DNA from: an uncultured Sulfitobacter sp.
GTDB lineage: Bacteria; Pseudomonadota; Alphaproteobacteria; Rhodobacterales; Rhodobacteraceae
Direction: 5' to 3'
DNA: 64,000 bases
Assembly (NCBI RefSeq): GCF_947499945.1
Contig: NZ_CANMQD010000006.1
Coordinates: 55,572-119,571, forward strand
The notes below the pieces were generated by a model. The model was not told the origin of the DNA, did no database searches, and saw only the letters and a program-made list of their open reading frames with translations. The translations under genes were made by a program, and so were the position numbers. Within the stretch, counting starts at the first letter, position 1; each line of letters opens with the position of its first letter. This document shows, piece after piece, positions 1-8,294 of the stretch.

Positions 1-2425
1 CAGAAGGCGTTACCGCCGCCTTACTCAGTGAGACTTCTGGGCTGAAATCAGGCGCAATCCGTGCGCTCACTTGGTTCGAGGCAGTTGGCCCTGCAAATGC
101 GGTGGCGGTGTTCAAGACAACACCCGCGTCGATGTCCGCCGCTGTCAGTCGGTAATCTGCCGTACAGCTTCGCGTTTGGCCAATACTAAGGGAGGTCGTA
201 AAACAGGTGAAGCTGCCGATCTTGTCATCCGTGATCGTGATTTCGGACACACCGATGTTATTCGCAATCCGCACGTTGCCTGTGTTGCGTACATCAAAGG
301 TATAGGTGACAGTCGCATTTCTCCTAAAATCTGAAGGGTCAAGAGCAGGCGCTGTCTTGGTCAGTTCGATCGCTGGGGACTGCACGGCGGGAACTGTGAC
401 GCTGTCGTTGTTGGAGGTGACCGTCTGAGGTGTTGGACCTGCGGCAGTGGCGGTTGCTGTGGCGGTGTTGGTCACGCCCCCTTGGTTCAGGTTCCCTTGG
501 GTCGTGGCATAAACATCCGACTGACACGTGACCGAAGCACCGGGCGCGATGATCGTGGCCGAACAGGTGACATCAACGCGGTTGTCATCCACCTGCGGCG
601 CAAGTAAATCGACATTGCCCGTGTTGGTCAGGATATAATCATACTCAAGCTCCGTCCCCACCGCGCTAAAGTTGCTGGGGGAGTTTGCATCAAGCTGCTT
701 GTCGAGGGTCATGCCAAGCGTGCGAACGGCGGGAACTGTGGCAGTTTCCGTATCTGTGTCAGTCGCGCCACCGATAGTAATGGTTGCCGTTGCCGTATTT
801 TCATATTGGCCTGTATTAATATCGGCCTGAACCACAGAATAGCTGGCCGTACAGGTGACAGTGTTATTTGGTGCAACCGGAGCCGGTGGGCAGCTTACCG
901 TGGTCGCTGTTGGATCGGACACAACAAGCTGGTTTGCAGGGAACGTCACATTACCAGTGTTACGCACGATAAGGTTATAGCTCAGCACGTCGCCGACGCT
1001 GTCGTAGTTGGCGGTCAGCGCAGTCTTGGTCAGGTCCAGCGATACATCCGCCGCAGGTCCGGGCAGGTCCAGCGTGTCGGTGCGTGTCAGCCGCCCGTCC
1101 AGCGGCGTGTCAGCAGATACGGTGACTGTATTGCTTAACTCGTTTGCGGCGTTCGCGATGTAGCTGTCCACATCCGATTGCAGCACGGCGTAAGAGCCCG
1201 TGCAGGTAAAATCGTCGTCAGGGGCGAGATCGGGCACATTACATGACAGCGACGGGATCAGGCTGTCGCGCACGGTGAAATTGCTCAGCGTAACATCACC
1301 TTCGTTGGTGATCAAAAAGCTGTAGGGTACTGAAGTGCCTGCATTGCCAAAGGCGGCGCTTGTGCTGGACTTTACAACAGACAAATCCGGCGAGGCGCCC
1401 GTCCCCGTGACAGTCACTGTATCAGACAATGTTCCCAGATTGCCGAACTCGGGCGTCCCTGTTGCAGTGGCAACGTTGGTCACTTGCTGGGTGTCGAAAT
1501 CTTCCTGCGTGATGGTATAGCTGACCGTACAGGTTGCTGACTTTGCTTGACCACCTTTGGCCGTTTTTTCAATGAGACTTGTATCACAAACTGGTGCAGC
1601 GGTCTTATCATCCACAACAGCAAGATTGCTGATCCGCACGGAGCCGATGTTCGTGACGATGTAGGTATAGGTGATTGTATCCCCAACTGCATCAAAAGTT
1701 GCCGGACTTGCTGTTTTCTCAAGCGTGTAGCCGGGCGCAATGGTTACAATCTCGTCGTTCGAGAGGCTATTCCCGCGACGGAAATCCCAATAGTTGTCGT
1801 TTGGGTCAGCGTCAAAAACCTGTGTCGTCGTTTGGCCTGTGGTTAGAATGTTTGACAACAGCGCGGAGTTTGTCGTGCTGAACCAACCCGTATTAAACGT
1901 GTTGTTGCCAAATCCCCGCACCTGACCAAAGCTGGTTGTGCCAGAGGTGTTGGTGATGTCCGTTGTGATGTCGGACCAGTTGCCAACCGTAAATCCGTTG
2001 AGGCGCAGTGTAATGTCGTTCTGATCAAAACCGTTAACTTGCGTATCACCATCATAGGCCGAGAATCTGATATAGACATTGGCGAGTGCGCCGCCAAAAT
2101 AGTCAGCGCAGGGTGAAAAGCCACAGTTCAACTCAATCGGGTTATTGATCGTGAACGGGTTACCGCGAAAAGCTCTTGGGGTGCCATTACTTTGGAACCC
2201 GACAAACGCGCCCGCGGGGTTGGAGAACTGGTAGTATACGTTGCCGTTCACACCAACCAGAACAAAGGCGACGCCGCCCGCTTCGGGATATTCGGGCGGT
2301 AGCGAAAGACTTGTCCCGGGGACGTTTCGTGTAAAGGGTGTTGCCTGCGCGCTTTGCCCTAAGCCTACAAAAAACGCCAAGGCCATTAGAACCAAAAGCA
2401 ACTTGTTAACAACAATCTTTGACAT
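1..2425 (-). CDS. Secreted DUF11-type repeat protein, 5' part (3' end beyond window)
   Basis: An open frame runs from ATG at 2425 to the left edge without a stop, giving 808 residues. The first 28 residues form a signal peptide (K8, hydrophobic 9-21, AQA before T29), so the product is exported. Residues 29-230 are a unique N-terminal domain with a Cys pair (C101, C106). From about residue 233 there are six tandem Ig-like units of about 110 residues, starting near 233, 347, 462, 571, 685 and 796 (last one cut). Each has a T/VTYxxxxxNTGNV core, two cysteines and an NTATAT strand, as in DUF11/DUF7507 repeat proteins, which are large surface adhesin-like proteins. Function is inferred; the C-terminal anchor is not visible. 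The gene follows repC in the same direction but is separated by 233 bases. Confidence 0.85.
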   Translation of the reverse strand, partial: MSKIVVNKLLLVLMALAFFVGLGQSAQATPFTRNVPGTSLSLPPEYPEAGGVAFVLVGVNGNVYYQFSNPAGAFVGFQSNGTPRAFRGNPFTINNPIELNCGFSPCADYFGGALANVYIRFSAYDGDTQVNGFDQNDITLRLNGFTVGNWSDITTDITNTSGTTSFGQVRGFGNNTFNTGWFSTTNSALLSNILTTGQTTTQVFDADPNDNYWDFRRGNSLSNDEIVTIAPGYTLEKTASPATFDAVGDTITYTYIVTNIGSVRISNLAVVDDKTAAPVCDTSLIEKTAKGGQAKSATCTVSYTITQEDFDTQQVTNVATATGTPEFGNLGTLSDTVTVTGTGASPDLSVVKSSTSAAFGNAGTSVPYSFLITNEGDVTLSNFTVRDSLIPSLSCNVPDLAPDDDFTCTGSYAVLQSDVDSYIANAANELSNTVTVSADTPLDGRLTRTDTLDLPGPAADVSLDLTKTALTANYDSVGDVLSYNLIVRNTGNVTFPANQLVVSDPTATTVSCPPAPVAPNNTVTCTASYSVVQADINTGQYENTATATITIGGATDTDTETATVPAVRTLGMTLDKQLDANSPSNFSAVGTELEYDYILTNTGNVDLLAPQVDDNRVDVTCSATIIAPGASVTCQSDVYATTQGNLNQGGVTNTATATATAAGPTPQTVTSNNDSVTVPAVQSPAIELTKTAPALDPSDFRRNATVTYTFDVRNTGNVRIANNIGVSEITITDDKIGSFTCFTTSLSIGQTRSCTADYRLTAADIDAGVVLNTATAFAGPTASNQVSARIAPDFSPEVSLSKAAVTPS

Positions 2426-2448
2426 ATCGAACCCACGCACACCGGTTT

Positions 2449-2464
2449 GTATGATTTTTCATAC
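2449..2464. promoter_or_regulatory. Inverted repeat upstream of the DUF11 gene
   Basis: GTATGA and TCATAC form perfect 6-base arms around a 4-base spacer, 24 bases upstream of the ATG at 2425. It could be an operator or a small hairpin in the 5' leader. No regulator can be assigned. Confidence 0.3.
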
Positions 2465-2643
2465 TTAATTAACGTGGGTATGCGGACACCTGCCTTGGAA
2501 CGACAAGGGGAATGATGCCCGTGTTTCTATCAAAACTGGTATTTCCTTAAGTTGTTGCGCAAAGTCATCGCCCCAAAACCCTATATCGCGAACGCCAAAG
2601 CAGTAAATGTCAATTAGTACCTTGTTTTCGTTATGTATTTTGG

Positions 2644-2659
2644 ATTGTCAGCTGACAAT
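2644..2659. other. parS: Perfect 16-base palindrome, probable parS centromere site
   Basis: ATTGTCAGCTGACAAT is a perfect palindrome touching the last base of the repC stop codon. It fits the rhizobial repABC parS pattern GTTnnCnGCnGnnAAC at every fixed position except the outermost pair. RepB (ParB-like) of repABC plasmids binds such sites next to or inside the operon. I saw no second full copy in this window. Confidence 0.7.
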
Positions 2660-3726
2660 TAAGCCTCCGGCGCCGTGGTGCATCGTTTTAGAAGATAGTC
2701 AAAATCAATGCCACCTGACACATGGCGCTGGATGAGTCGTTGCAAGTAGCCAGCAGGATTATGGATGCGTCCGATATTCTCAAGAATACACAGGACTGAT
2801 GTAATGGCACGCTTTGCTCCCATTTGCTGTGTCGCGCGTCCATAGAGGGGAAGGTCGATACCGATCATTGGGCACAGAGCATACGCACATCGTGACAAGT
2901 CCTGCCAATTCTGCGGGGGCTCTGGGAAAAAGCTCTGGTATTCTGAGCAATGGGAAACAACATCCTCAAAGCTCGGTGTATCCGTTGGACCGCTTTTTTT
3001 AAGAGAGGTTGGTTTTTCAGAATAAGTTTTAATTTCAGGTTGTATGTGCCGCTCATTTTGGGCGTCAGCGTCGCTCATTTCGCTTGCATGAAGTTGGACA
3101 TCAAGGTGATCAAGAGCCGCAACGAGGGTTGCTTCGTCAGGCTTTCGGCGCAGTAGTTTGAAAGTATCATCCGTAAGATCAGACGGCCCCTGTGTATCAA
3201 TGAGACGTTGACGTAATGATGCAACTTCGGCGCGAAGCGATTGCAAATGCATACGACGATTTGAGGCGACTTCACTTGCTGCGATGATCTGCGGGGCCAA
3301 CCGTGCCATAGGCGACAGATCAAAGCCAAAGGCGATGCGCGCGTCCCCTGCCCCACATCTACGTGCAAACCGCTTCCTGTTGGCGCTGTCGTGACGGCTG
3401 ACAATTCCGGCACTTACCAATGTTACCAAATGACGGCGCAGCGTGCTTTCGGGCATTCCGCCAAGGCGCTCTGACAATGTGCGGTTGGCGGGAAAGACGA
3501 TGCAACTGTGACGGGCGGTGCTGATCATGCGATCTGGATGAAAGCTGATCAAGGCCCGCAGCACGGAAAGGCTGCGGTGGGTGAGGCCGAAATCCGTGGC
3601 TGCATCGGTGAGGGCAGACAAAAGCTGCCACTTGTCGAGCAGGTTTTCCTCATCGACAACGCGTGCGGATTTTATTGGGACAGCCGAGATCTGCCGCCCA
3701 AACGATGTTTGGTGGTCCTGTTTCAT
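2659..3726 (-). CDS. repC: RepC replication initiator of repABC replicon
   Basis: The 355-residue product is the RepC initiator, which in this plasmid family starts replication at an origin lying inside repC itself. The N-terminal half carries the wHTH-like DNA-binding part (for example RMISTARHSCIVFPANRTLSERL and the following region with SERLGGMPESTLRRHL); the C-terminal part ends with the typical QRLIQRHVSGGIDFDYLLKR region. I chose ATG 3726 because the conserved TSFGR element follows directly; a GTG at 3765 would add 13 residues, and neither has a clear ribosome binding site. It lies last in repABC, 177 bases after repB, with the antisense ctRNA in between, which normally limits RepC production. 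Confidence 0.93.
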   Translation of the reverse strand: MKQDHQTSFGRQISAVPIKSARVVDEENLLDKWQLLSALTDAATDFGLTHRSLSVLRALISFHPDRMISTARHSCIVFPANRTLSERLGGMPESTLRRHLVTLVSAGIVSRHDSANRKRFARRCGAGDARIAFGFDLSPMARLAPQIIAASEVASNRRMHLQSLRAEVASLRQRLIDTQGPSDLTDDTFKLLRRKPDEATLVAALDHLDVQLHASEMSDADAQNERHIQPEIKTYSEKPTSLKKSGPTDTPSFEDVVSHCSEYQSFFPEPPQNWQDLSRCAYALCPMIGIDLPLYGRATQQMGAKRAITSVLCILENIGRIHNPAGYLQRLIQRHVSGGIDFDYLLKRCTTAPEA

Positions 3727-3777
3727 CACATAATCACGAAAGACAAAGAGATACCGGCACTGCACCGCGATGCAGAG

Positions 3778-3806
3778 TTGACAGAGTTTACGGTGGGGGC
3801 TATCTC
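3778..3806 (+). promoter_or_regulatory. Promoter of the ctRNA
   Basis: A consensus -35 TTGACA (3778-3783) is followed after exactly 17 bases by a -10-like TATCTC (3801-3806), pointing against the repABC operon. It sits where antisense incompatibility RNA promoters are found in repABC plasmids. Confidence 0.7.
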
Positions 3807-3812
3807 AGATGT

Positions 3813-3865
3813 GCAAAGATCGAGAAGGGCCTTCCGGAAGTAATTCTGGGGGGCTTTTCTTTTTT
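3813..3865 (+). ncRNA. incA: Antisense ctRNA (incompatibility RNA) of repABC
   Basis: The predicted transcript is about 50 bases long, starts some 7 bases after TATCTC and ends at a hairpin with a T run. Arms 3825-3835 and 3848-3858 can form 11 pairs in the RNA, four of them G-U, around a 12-base loop, followed by CTTTTTTT. It is antisense to the repB-repC leader on the opposite strand. In the repABC family this small RNA represses repC expression and causes incompatibility. Ends are predicted, not measured. Confidence 0.75.
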
Positions 3866-3903
3866 GTCCTTAGGGTCGTGCCTTTCTTGTTGTTGCTTCT
3901 TCC

Positions 3904-4863
3904 TCAGTCATCGCGCCGCTGTGTTCCCCAGCGGTCGTGAAGCTCTTGCAGCAGGCCTTCGGCGTTGCTGTTGATCCACGCGTCAAACCCGTCAGCGCCC
4001 TTTGCGCTGATGTTGAGAGTGACGCCCTTGTTCGTTGTCTTGATGTCGCCCAATGCCTTGCCGCCTGCATCACGCAGGGTGCGCGGCTTTGGCTTTGCTG
4101 TGGGCTTTTTGGGTGTGCTGCGCGTGGCGCGGTCAAACACAGCTTCAAAGCGTGCGTCCGAGTCGAGCTGCGCAAAATCTGGCGTGTTCATCAGTGCACT
4201 GGCATGCCCGCGGCTGTTGTTGTCTTCCAGTGCCTTGGCAAGTGCCATCCAACGATCCCGCCCGATGCCCGGCGCACTGCCAATCTGGCGCAGGAAGGGC
4301 AGGGGGAAGGCAGTGCCGACTTTGAGCATCCTTGAGAGCATCGGCAAATCAATCGAAAGTGCATCCGCGATTGTCTGCCGTGCGTAATCTTGTGCGGCCA
4401 GTTGCGCAGTAAAAGACGCTTTTTCGATAAAGCTGAGATCCTGACGGGCGGTGTTCTCCTGACCTTGCGCCATAACCAATGCGTGATCGTCCAGCTGCCT
4501 GATCATCGCCTTCACAGGCTGGCCAAGGTCGCGAAGCGCTTTCAGACGGCGGCGACCATAAACAATCTCATAGCGGCCAGCAGTTTTGTGATGCGGGCGC
4601 AAAAGCACGGGCACTTGCTGGCCGTAGGTTGCGAGGCTCTCGCGTAGCTGCGATTGCGCGGCATCGTCCACGCCTAGGCGGTCTTCGACACCGGCATCGT
4701 CAATAAGGCTTGGATCGATCTCCTGAACTGCGTTCTCTTGTAGCTTGGTCAGCGAGGATTGCAGCGCACCAACAGCGCCGCGCGGGGCTGTTGGTGCGTC
4801 AGCGGGACGCCTGCGCTCAGCCTTTGCAGGAAGATCTCCACCCAGAATACCTTTTCGTGCCAT
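3904..4863 (-). CDS. repB: RepB, ParB-family partition protein
   Basis: The 319-residue product is the centromere-binding partition protein of the repABC operon. It shows the ParB/Srx-like fold signature, with GRRRLKAL at residues 103-110, the QxENxxRQDLSFIEKA segment after it, and an HTH (QTIADALSIDLPMLSRML) that contacts parS. It starts 3 bases after the repA stop, so translation is probably coupled. RepB should bind the palindrome at 2644-2659 and work with RepA to segregate the replicon. A proline/arginine-rich N-terminus (residues 15-30) is a flexible RepA-contact region in relatives. Confidence 0.94.
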   Translation of the reverse strand: MARKGILGGDLPAKAERRRPADAPTAPRGAVGALQSSLTKLQENAVQEIDPSLIDDAGVEDRLGVDDAAQSQLRESLATYGQQVPVLLRPHHKTAGRYEIVYGRRRLKALRDLGQPVKAMIRQLDDHALVMAQGQENTARQDLSFIEKASFTAQLAAQDYARQTIADALSIDLPMLSRMLKVGTAFPLPFLRQIGSAPGIGRDRWMALAKALEDNNSRGHASALMNTPDFAQLDSDARFEAVFDRATRSTPKKPTAKPKPRTLRDAGGKALGDIKTTNKGVTLNISAKGADGFDAWINSNAEGLLQELHDRWGTQRRDD

Positions 4864-4866
4864 AAC

Positions 4867-6051
4867 TTAACGCCCCCATGCTTGTTGCAGCAGCATTTCA
4901 ATCTCGTCATTCACAAGATTGAGTGAATCCAGCGCACGGTCATAGGTGTTGCGATGGAACGCACTGCGCTCCACTTCATAGATGGTTTGCTGGGTCAGCC
5001 CCGCATCGCTAATCGCAGTGGATTTGAGCATGGGGGCCACCATCACCTCATCGCCAAACAACTGACGCAAGAATGCTACGACCTGTTGTTGGGGCCCGTC
5101 ATTCGGCTCATAACGGTTGATGAGGAAGCGCATGAAGTCAAAAGTCATGTTTGCCCCTGCGTTAGAGACTACATCGAGCAGGTCCGCACTCATTTGAAGG
5201 AACTGAGACATGGACGCCACGTCGAGCATGTTGGGTACAATTGTGATCATCACACCCGTCGAAGCACAAAGCGCCGAAAGCGTCAGATAGCCGAGTTGCG
5301 GTGGGCAGTCAAAGATGATGACATCGTATTGATCCTCAACCTCCTGCAAGGCAGCAGCCATCCGCGCATAAAACGCGGGCTGGATGTTGTTGCGTAGTGC
5401 TTGAGGCGTTTCATGCTCGAATTCCTGCAAGAGCAGACCGCCAGGCGCGAGGTCGATGCCCGTGAAAAACGTCTTTTGGATAATCTGCGAAAAGGGCAGG
5501 GGATCATCATAGCGGATCGCGTCATAGATCGTGCCAGAATTCAAGAAGTCCACTTCGGGTCTATAGCCAAACAGGGTGGTTAGAGACGCTTGGGGGTCGA
5601 TATCGACAGCCAGCACCCGCATACCTTTGAGGGCCAGACGCTGGGCCGCGTGAATGGCGCTGGTGGTTTTGCCAGAGCCGCCTTTGAAGTTCAGAAAGGA
5701 GAGCACTTGTACCTTGTCCCCCTCACGCCGCCCACGCATATAAGTTCCGGGGATCTTGGCGGAGGCTTCGAGGATTTTGCGGATTTCCAGAAGCGTTTCG
5801 GCGTCGTAATGCCTGCGACCGCCTGAACTAGACTCTACATCGGGGATTTTCTCGTCAAAATGTAGTTTGCGCAGAAAGCTGGTGGAGATGCCGAGCATCT
5901 GCGCGGCTTCCCCAGCAGAGAAGCGGCGCAACTCTTTTTTCGCATCGGGGGCGAAGACTTTGAGCATGTGGCTGTCGAGGGCCGCAGCGAGGTCTTCCGC
6001 ATTCTCGCGAATACGGGTATTAATATTGAACTGCGCAAGCCGCTCTGCCAT
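4867..6051 (-). CDS. repA: RepA, ParA-family partition ATPase
   Basis: The 394-residue product is the Walker-type ATPase of the repABC system. An N-terminal MerR/HTH-like segment (about residues 43-70, FSAGEAAQMLGISTSFLRKL) precedes the deviant Walker A box KGGSGKTT at 123-130; a Walker B region (DVIIFDCPP) follows. RepA moves the RepB-parS complex and also represses the repABC promoter. It is first in a repA-repB-repC operon on the minus strand. Upstream lies an imperfect inverted repeat (6125-6150) that may be its operator. Confidence 0.95.
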   Translation of the reverse strand: MAERLAQFNINTRIRENAEDLAAALDSHMLKVFAPDAKKELRRFSAGEAAQMLGISTSFLRKLHFDEKIPDVESSSGGRRHYDAETLLEIRKILEASAKIPGTYMRGRREGDKVQVLSFLNFKGGSGKTTSAIHAAQRLALKGMRVLAVDIDPQASLTTLFGYRPEVDFLNSGTIYDAIRYDDPLPFSQIIQKTFFTGIDLAPGGLLLQEFEHETPQALRNNIQPAFYARMAAALQEVEDQYDVIIFDCPPQLGYLTLSALCASTGVMITIVPNMLDVASMSQFLQMSADLLDVVSNAGANMTFDFMRFLINRYEPNDGPQQQVVAFLRQLFGDEVMVAPMLKSTAISDAGLTQQTIYEVERSAFHRNTYDRALDSLNLVNDEIEMLLQQAWGR

Positions 6052-6124
6052 GGGTTCTGTCCGCCTGTAAACGAAGGCTCTGCGGCCTTCTTCGAGTAAC
6101 GCTTTATTTCGCCAGCGCCTTTAA

Positions 6125-6150
6125 TATCGTTTCTTAGCGGAGAATCGATA
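6125..6150. promoter_or_regulatory. Inverted repeat upstream of repA, candidate RepA/RepB operator
   Basis: Ten-base arms TATCGTTTCT and AGAATCGATA match at 9 of 10 positions around a 6-base spacer. The repeat lies 74-99 bases upstream of the repA start, where autoregulation sites occur in repABC plasmids. Binding is inferred only from position and symmetry. Confidence 0.4.
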
Positions 6151-6224
6151 CGTTTGGCAACTGATTCCTGAACAGTGGTAAAACAGCCGTCGAAAAAGAA
6201 AAGCTATACAGAGCTGTCAAAATT

Positions 6225-6239
6225 GTTATGACTTATAAC
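6225..6239. promoter_or_regulatory. Inverted repeat upstream of hydroxycinnamate operon, candidate MarR operator
   Basis: GTTAT and ATAAC arms flank GACTT, 25 bases before the ATG at 6265. MarR-family repressors of hydroxycinnamate genes bind short palindromes overlapping the promoter, and a MarR gene is third in this operon. The match of site and protein is inferred. Confidence 0.4.
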
Positions 6240-6264
6240 TAAATGACACATGAAGGGCTTTCAC

Positions 6265-7029
6265 ATGGATATTTTTGGACAGGTTGCATTGGTTACAGGC
6301 GGCGGTAGTGGGCTGGGTGCAGCTACGGCGCGGCACTTGGCAGCACAGGGCGCAAAGGTTGCGATCCTTGATTTTGACATTGCCCGCGCGCAGGTTGTGG
6401 CCGACGAGATTGGCGGCATTGCAGTGCAGGCCGACGTGAGCGATGAGGCGGCAGTAAGCGCAGCCTTTGATGCGGCCACTGCACATTTCGGATCGGCACC
6501 GCGCATCGCTATCAGCTGCGCAGGCATCGGGCTTGCTGCACGGATCGTGGGCCGCGAGGGGAAGCTGTCGTTTGATGTGTTCGAGAAGACGCTCAAGGTG
6601 AATCTTTTTGGCACATATAATGTGATGAGCCACGCGGCGCGCCGCATGTCCGAGATGGAGCCGATGGAAGATGGCGAGCGTGGTATTGTGATCAACACCG
6701 CTTCGGTTGCGTTTGAGGACGGTCAGTTGGGGCAGGCGGCCTATGCTGCATCAAAGGGCGCGATTGCGTCGATGTGTTTGCCTGCCGCGCGGGAGCTGGC
6801 CCAGTCGGGCATCCGTGTGATGGCGATTGCACCGGGTCTGTTCATGACCCCGATGATGGAGAGCCTGCCCGAAGAGGTGACAACCAAGATCACGGCGAAC
6901 ATTCCCTTTCCCGCCCGCTTGGGGGCGCCGCATGAATATGCGCTGCTGGCAGAGCAGATCATTGCAAACAGGTTCCTGAACGGAACCACAATCCGGTTGG
7001 ACGGCGCTGTGCGCCTGCCGCCACGTTAA
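6265..7029 (+). CDS. SDR-family 3-hydroxyacyl-CoA dehydrogenase
   Basis: This 254-residue short-chain dehydrogenase has the NAD-binding TGGGSGLG at residues 11-18 and the catalytic S147, Y160 and K164. It resembles type II 3-hydroxyacyl-CoA dehydrogenases. In the operon it would oxidise the beta-hydroxy-phenylpropionyl-CoA made by the next gene to the beta-keto thioester. I chose ATG 6265 because AAGGG lies 7 bases upstream; the ATG at 6250 lacks a ribosome binding site. It is the first gene of a five-gene operon, 9 bases before the hydratase. Substrate is inferred from context. Confidence 0.88.
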   Translation: MDIFGQVALVTGGGSGLGAATARHLAAQGAKVAILDFDIARAQVVADEIGGIAVQADVSDEAAVSAAFDAATAHFGSAPRIAISCAGIGLAARIVGREGKLSFDVFEKTLKVNLFGTYNVMSHAARRMSEMEPMEDGERGIVINTASVAFEDGQLGQAAYAASKGAIASMCLPAARELAQSGIRVMAIAPGLFMTPMMESLPEEVTTKITANIPFPARLGAPHEYALLAEQIIANRFLNGTTIRLDGAVRLPPR

Positions 7030-7038
7030 GGAAAGCTG

Positions 7039-7806
7039 ATGTCAGAACCCGTGCTCAATATCGAGGTCGACGGCCTTGTGGCGACCCTCACCATGAACCG
7101 CCCTGACAAGCGGAACGCGATGTGTGAAGAGCTGATCAATGCGATCGATGCATTCTTTACCACGCCACCCAAGGACGTGCGTGTTGTGATTTTGACGGGC
7201 ACGGAAGGGCATTTCTGCTCGGGCCTTGATCTGTCGGAGCATGTGCACCGCACGCCCGAGGAAAACCTCTATCACTCGCGGCACTGGCATAGTGTGATGG
7301 ACAAGATCCAGTTTGGCGGTCTGGCCGTTGTGTCGGCCATGTACGGGGCGGCGATTGGGGGCGGGCTTGAACTGGCGGCGGCGACCCATGTGCGGATCGC
7401 GGAGCGTTCAACCATCTTCCAGTTGCCCGAGGGGCGGCGCGGTATTTTTGTCGGTGGTGGCGCTACTGCGCGTGTGGGCCGCCTGATCGGGGCGGACCGC
7501 ATGACAGAGATGATGCTGACAGGGCGCAAGTACACTGCGGATGAAGGGCAGGCCCTTGGCCTGTGCCATTACGCAGTGGACGAGGGTGCGGCGATGACAT
7601 TGGCCGAAGAGCTTGCCGGTAAGATTTCGCGCAACGCGCCGTTGTCAAACTACATGATGATCCAATCGATTGCGCGGATCAATGACATGTCGCAAAGCGA
7701 CGGGTTGTTCACGGAATCGCTGGTCGCGGCCATGTCGCAGACTACACCTGACGCGGAGGAGGGGCTGCGCGCATTCCTTGAAAAACGCGCGCCCCAGTTC
7801 AGATGA
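7039..7806 (+). CDS. Enoyl-CoA hydratase/crotonase, probable hydroxycinnamoyl-CoA hydratase
   Basis: The 255-residue protein is a crotonase. The oxyanion-hole segments are FCSGLDL (59-65) and AAIGGGLEL (104-112), and both acid residues typical of true hydratases, E111 and E131 (in LPEGRRG), are present. It most likely adds water to feruloyl-CoA or p-coumaroyl-CoA. With the upstream dehydrogenase this suggests the beta-oxidation-like route rather than the retro-aldol hydratase/lyase route that gives vanillin directly. The stop overlaps the next start (ATGA), so the genes are translationally coupled. A hydratase/lyase role cannot be excluded from sequence alone. Confidence 0.87.
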   Translation: MSEPVLNIEVDGLVATLTMNRPDKRNAMCEELINAIDAFFTTPPKDVRVVILTGTEGHFCSGLDLSEHVHRTPEENLYHSRHWHSVMDKIQFGGLAVVSAMYGAAIGGGLELAAATHVRIAERSTIFQLPEGRRGIFVGGGATARVGRLIGADRMTEMMLTGRKYTADEGQALGLCHYAVDEGAAMTLAEELAGKISRNAPLSNYMMIQSIARINDMSQSDGLFTESLVAAMSQTTPDAEEGLRAFLEKRAPQFR

Positions 7807-8294
7807 CGCGGGCGCAGAAAACAGTCTCTAACATAGGCGATACCGTCATTGTGCATGAAAGCGAGACGCTTGACCAACTGTTCGGCTACCACCTCAAACG
7901 GGCGATGAATGTGTTCCAAATGGACCTTAAGCAGACGTTGAAGCCGTTTGACCTGCGCATGCTGACCTATACCGCACTGGTGATGATCGTCGAGAACCCG
8001 GGCCTGCGGCAATCGCAACTGGCCCATGCAATGGAGGTGGAGCGGCCCAATATGGTTGTGATCATCGACACGCTGGAAAACCGTGAATTGATCACGCGCG
8101 ATCCTGTGGTGACAGACCGCCGCGCCTATGCGCTCAACGCGACGCTGGCGGGGCGGCGCTTGGCGGAGAAGGCGACGATTGCCGTGCGCACCCATGAGGA
8201 ACGGCTGTTACACGCCGTACCGCCAGAGCGCCGCGAGAGTGTGATTGCGGCACTCACATTGATCCGCACCATCGGGGGAGGGGAGACCACATGA
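7803..8294 (+). CDS. MarR-family regulator of the hydroxycinnamate operon
   Basis: The 163-residue protein has the MarR winged helix, with helix-turn-helix LRQSQLAHAMEVERPNMVVI at about 66-85 and the wing VTDRRAYALNAT. Members such as CouR and HcaR repress hydroxycinnamate genes and release DNA when a hydroxycinnamoyl-CoA binds. The gene is inside the operon it probably controls, overlapping its neighbours by four bases (ATGA) on both sides, which would give negative autoregulation. The candidate operator is the repeat at 6225-6239. Confidence 0.85.
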   Translation: MTRAQKTVSNIGDTVIVHESETLDQLFGYHLKRAMNVFQMDLKQTLKPFDLRMLTYTALVMIVENPGLRQSQLAHAMEVERPNMVVIIDTLENRELITRDPVVTDRRAYALNATLAGRRLAEKATIAVRTHEERLLHAVPPERRESVIAALTLIRTIGGGETT

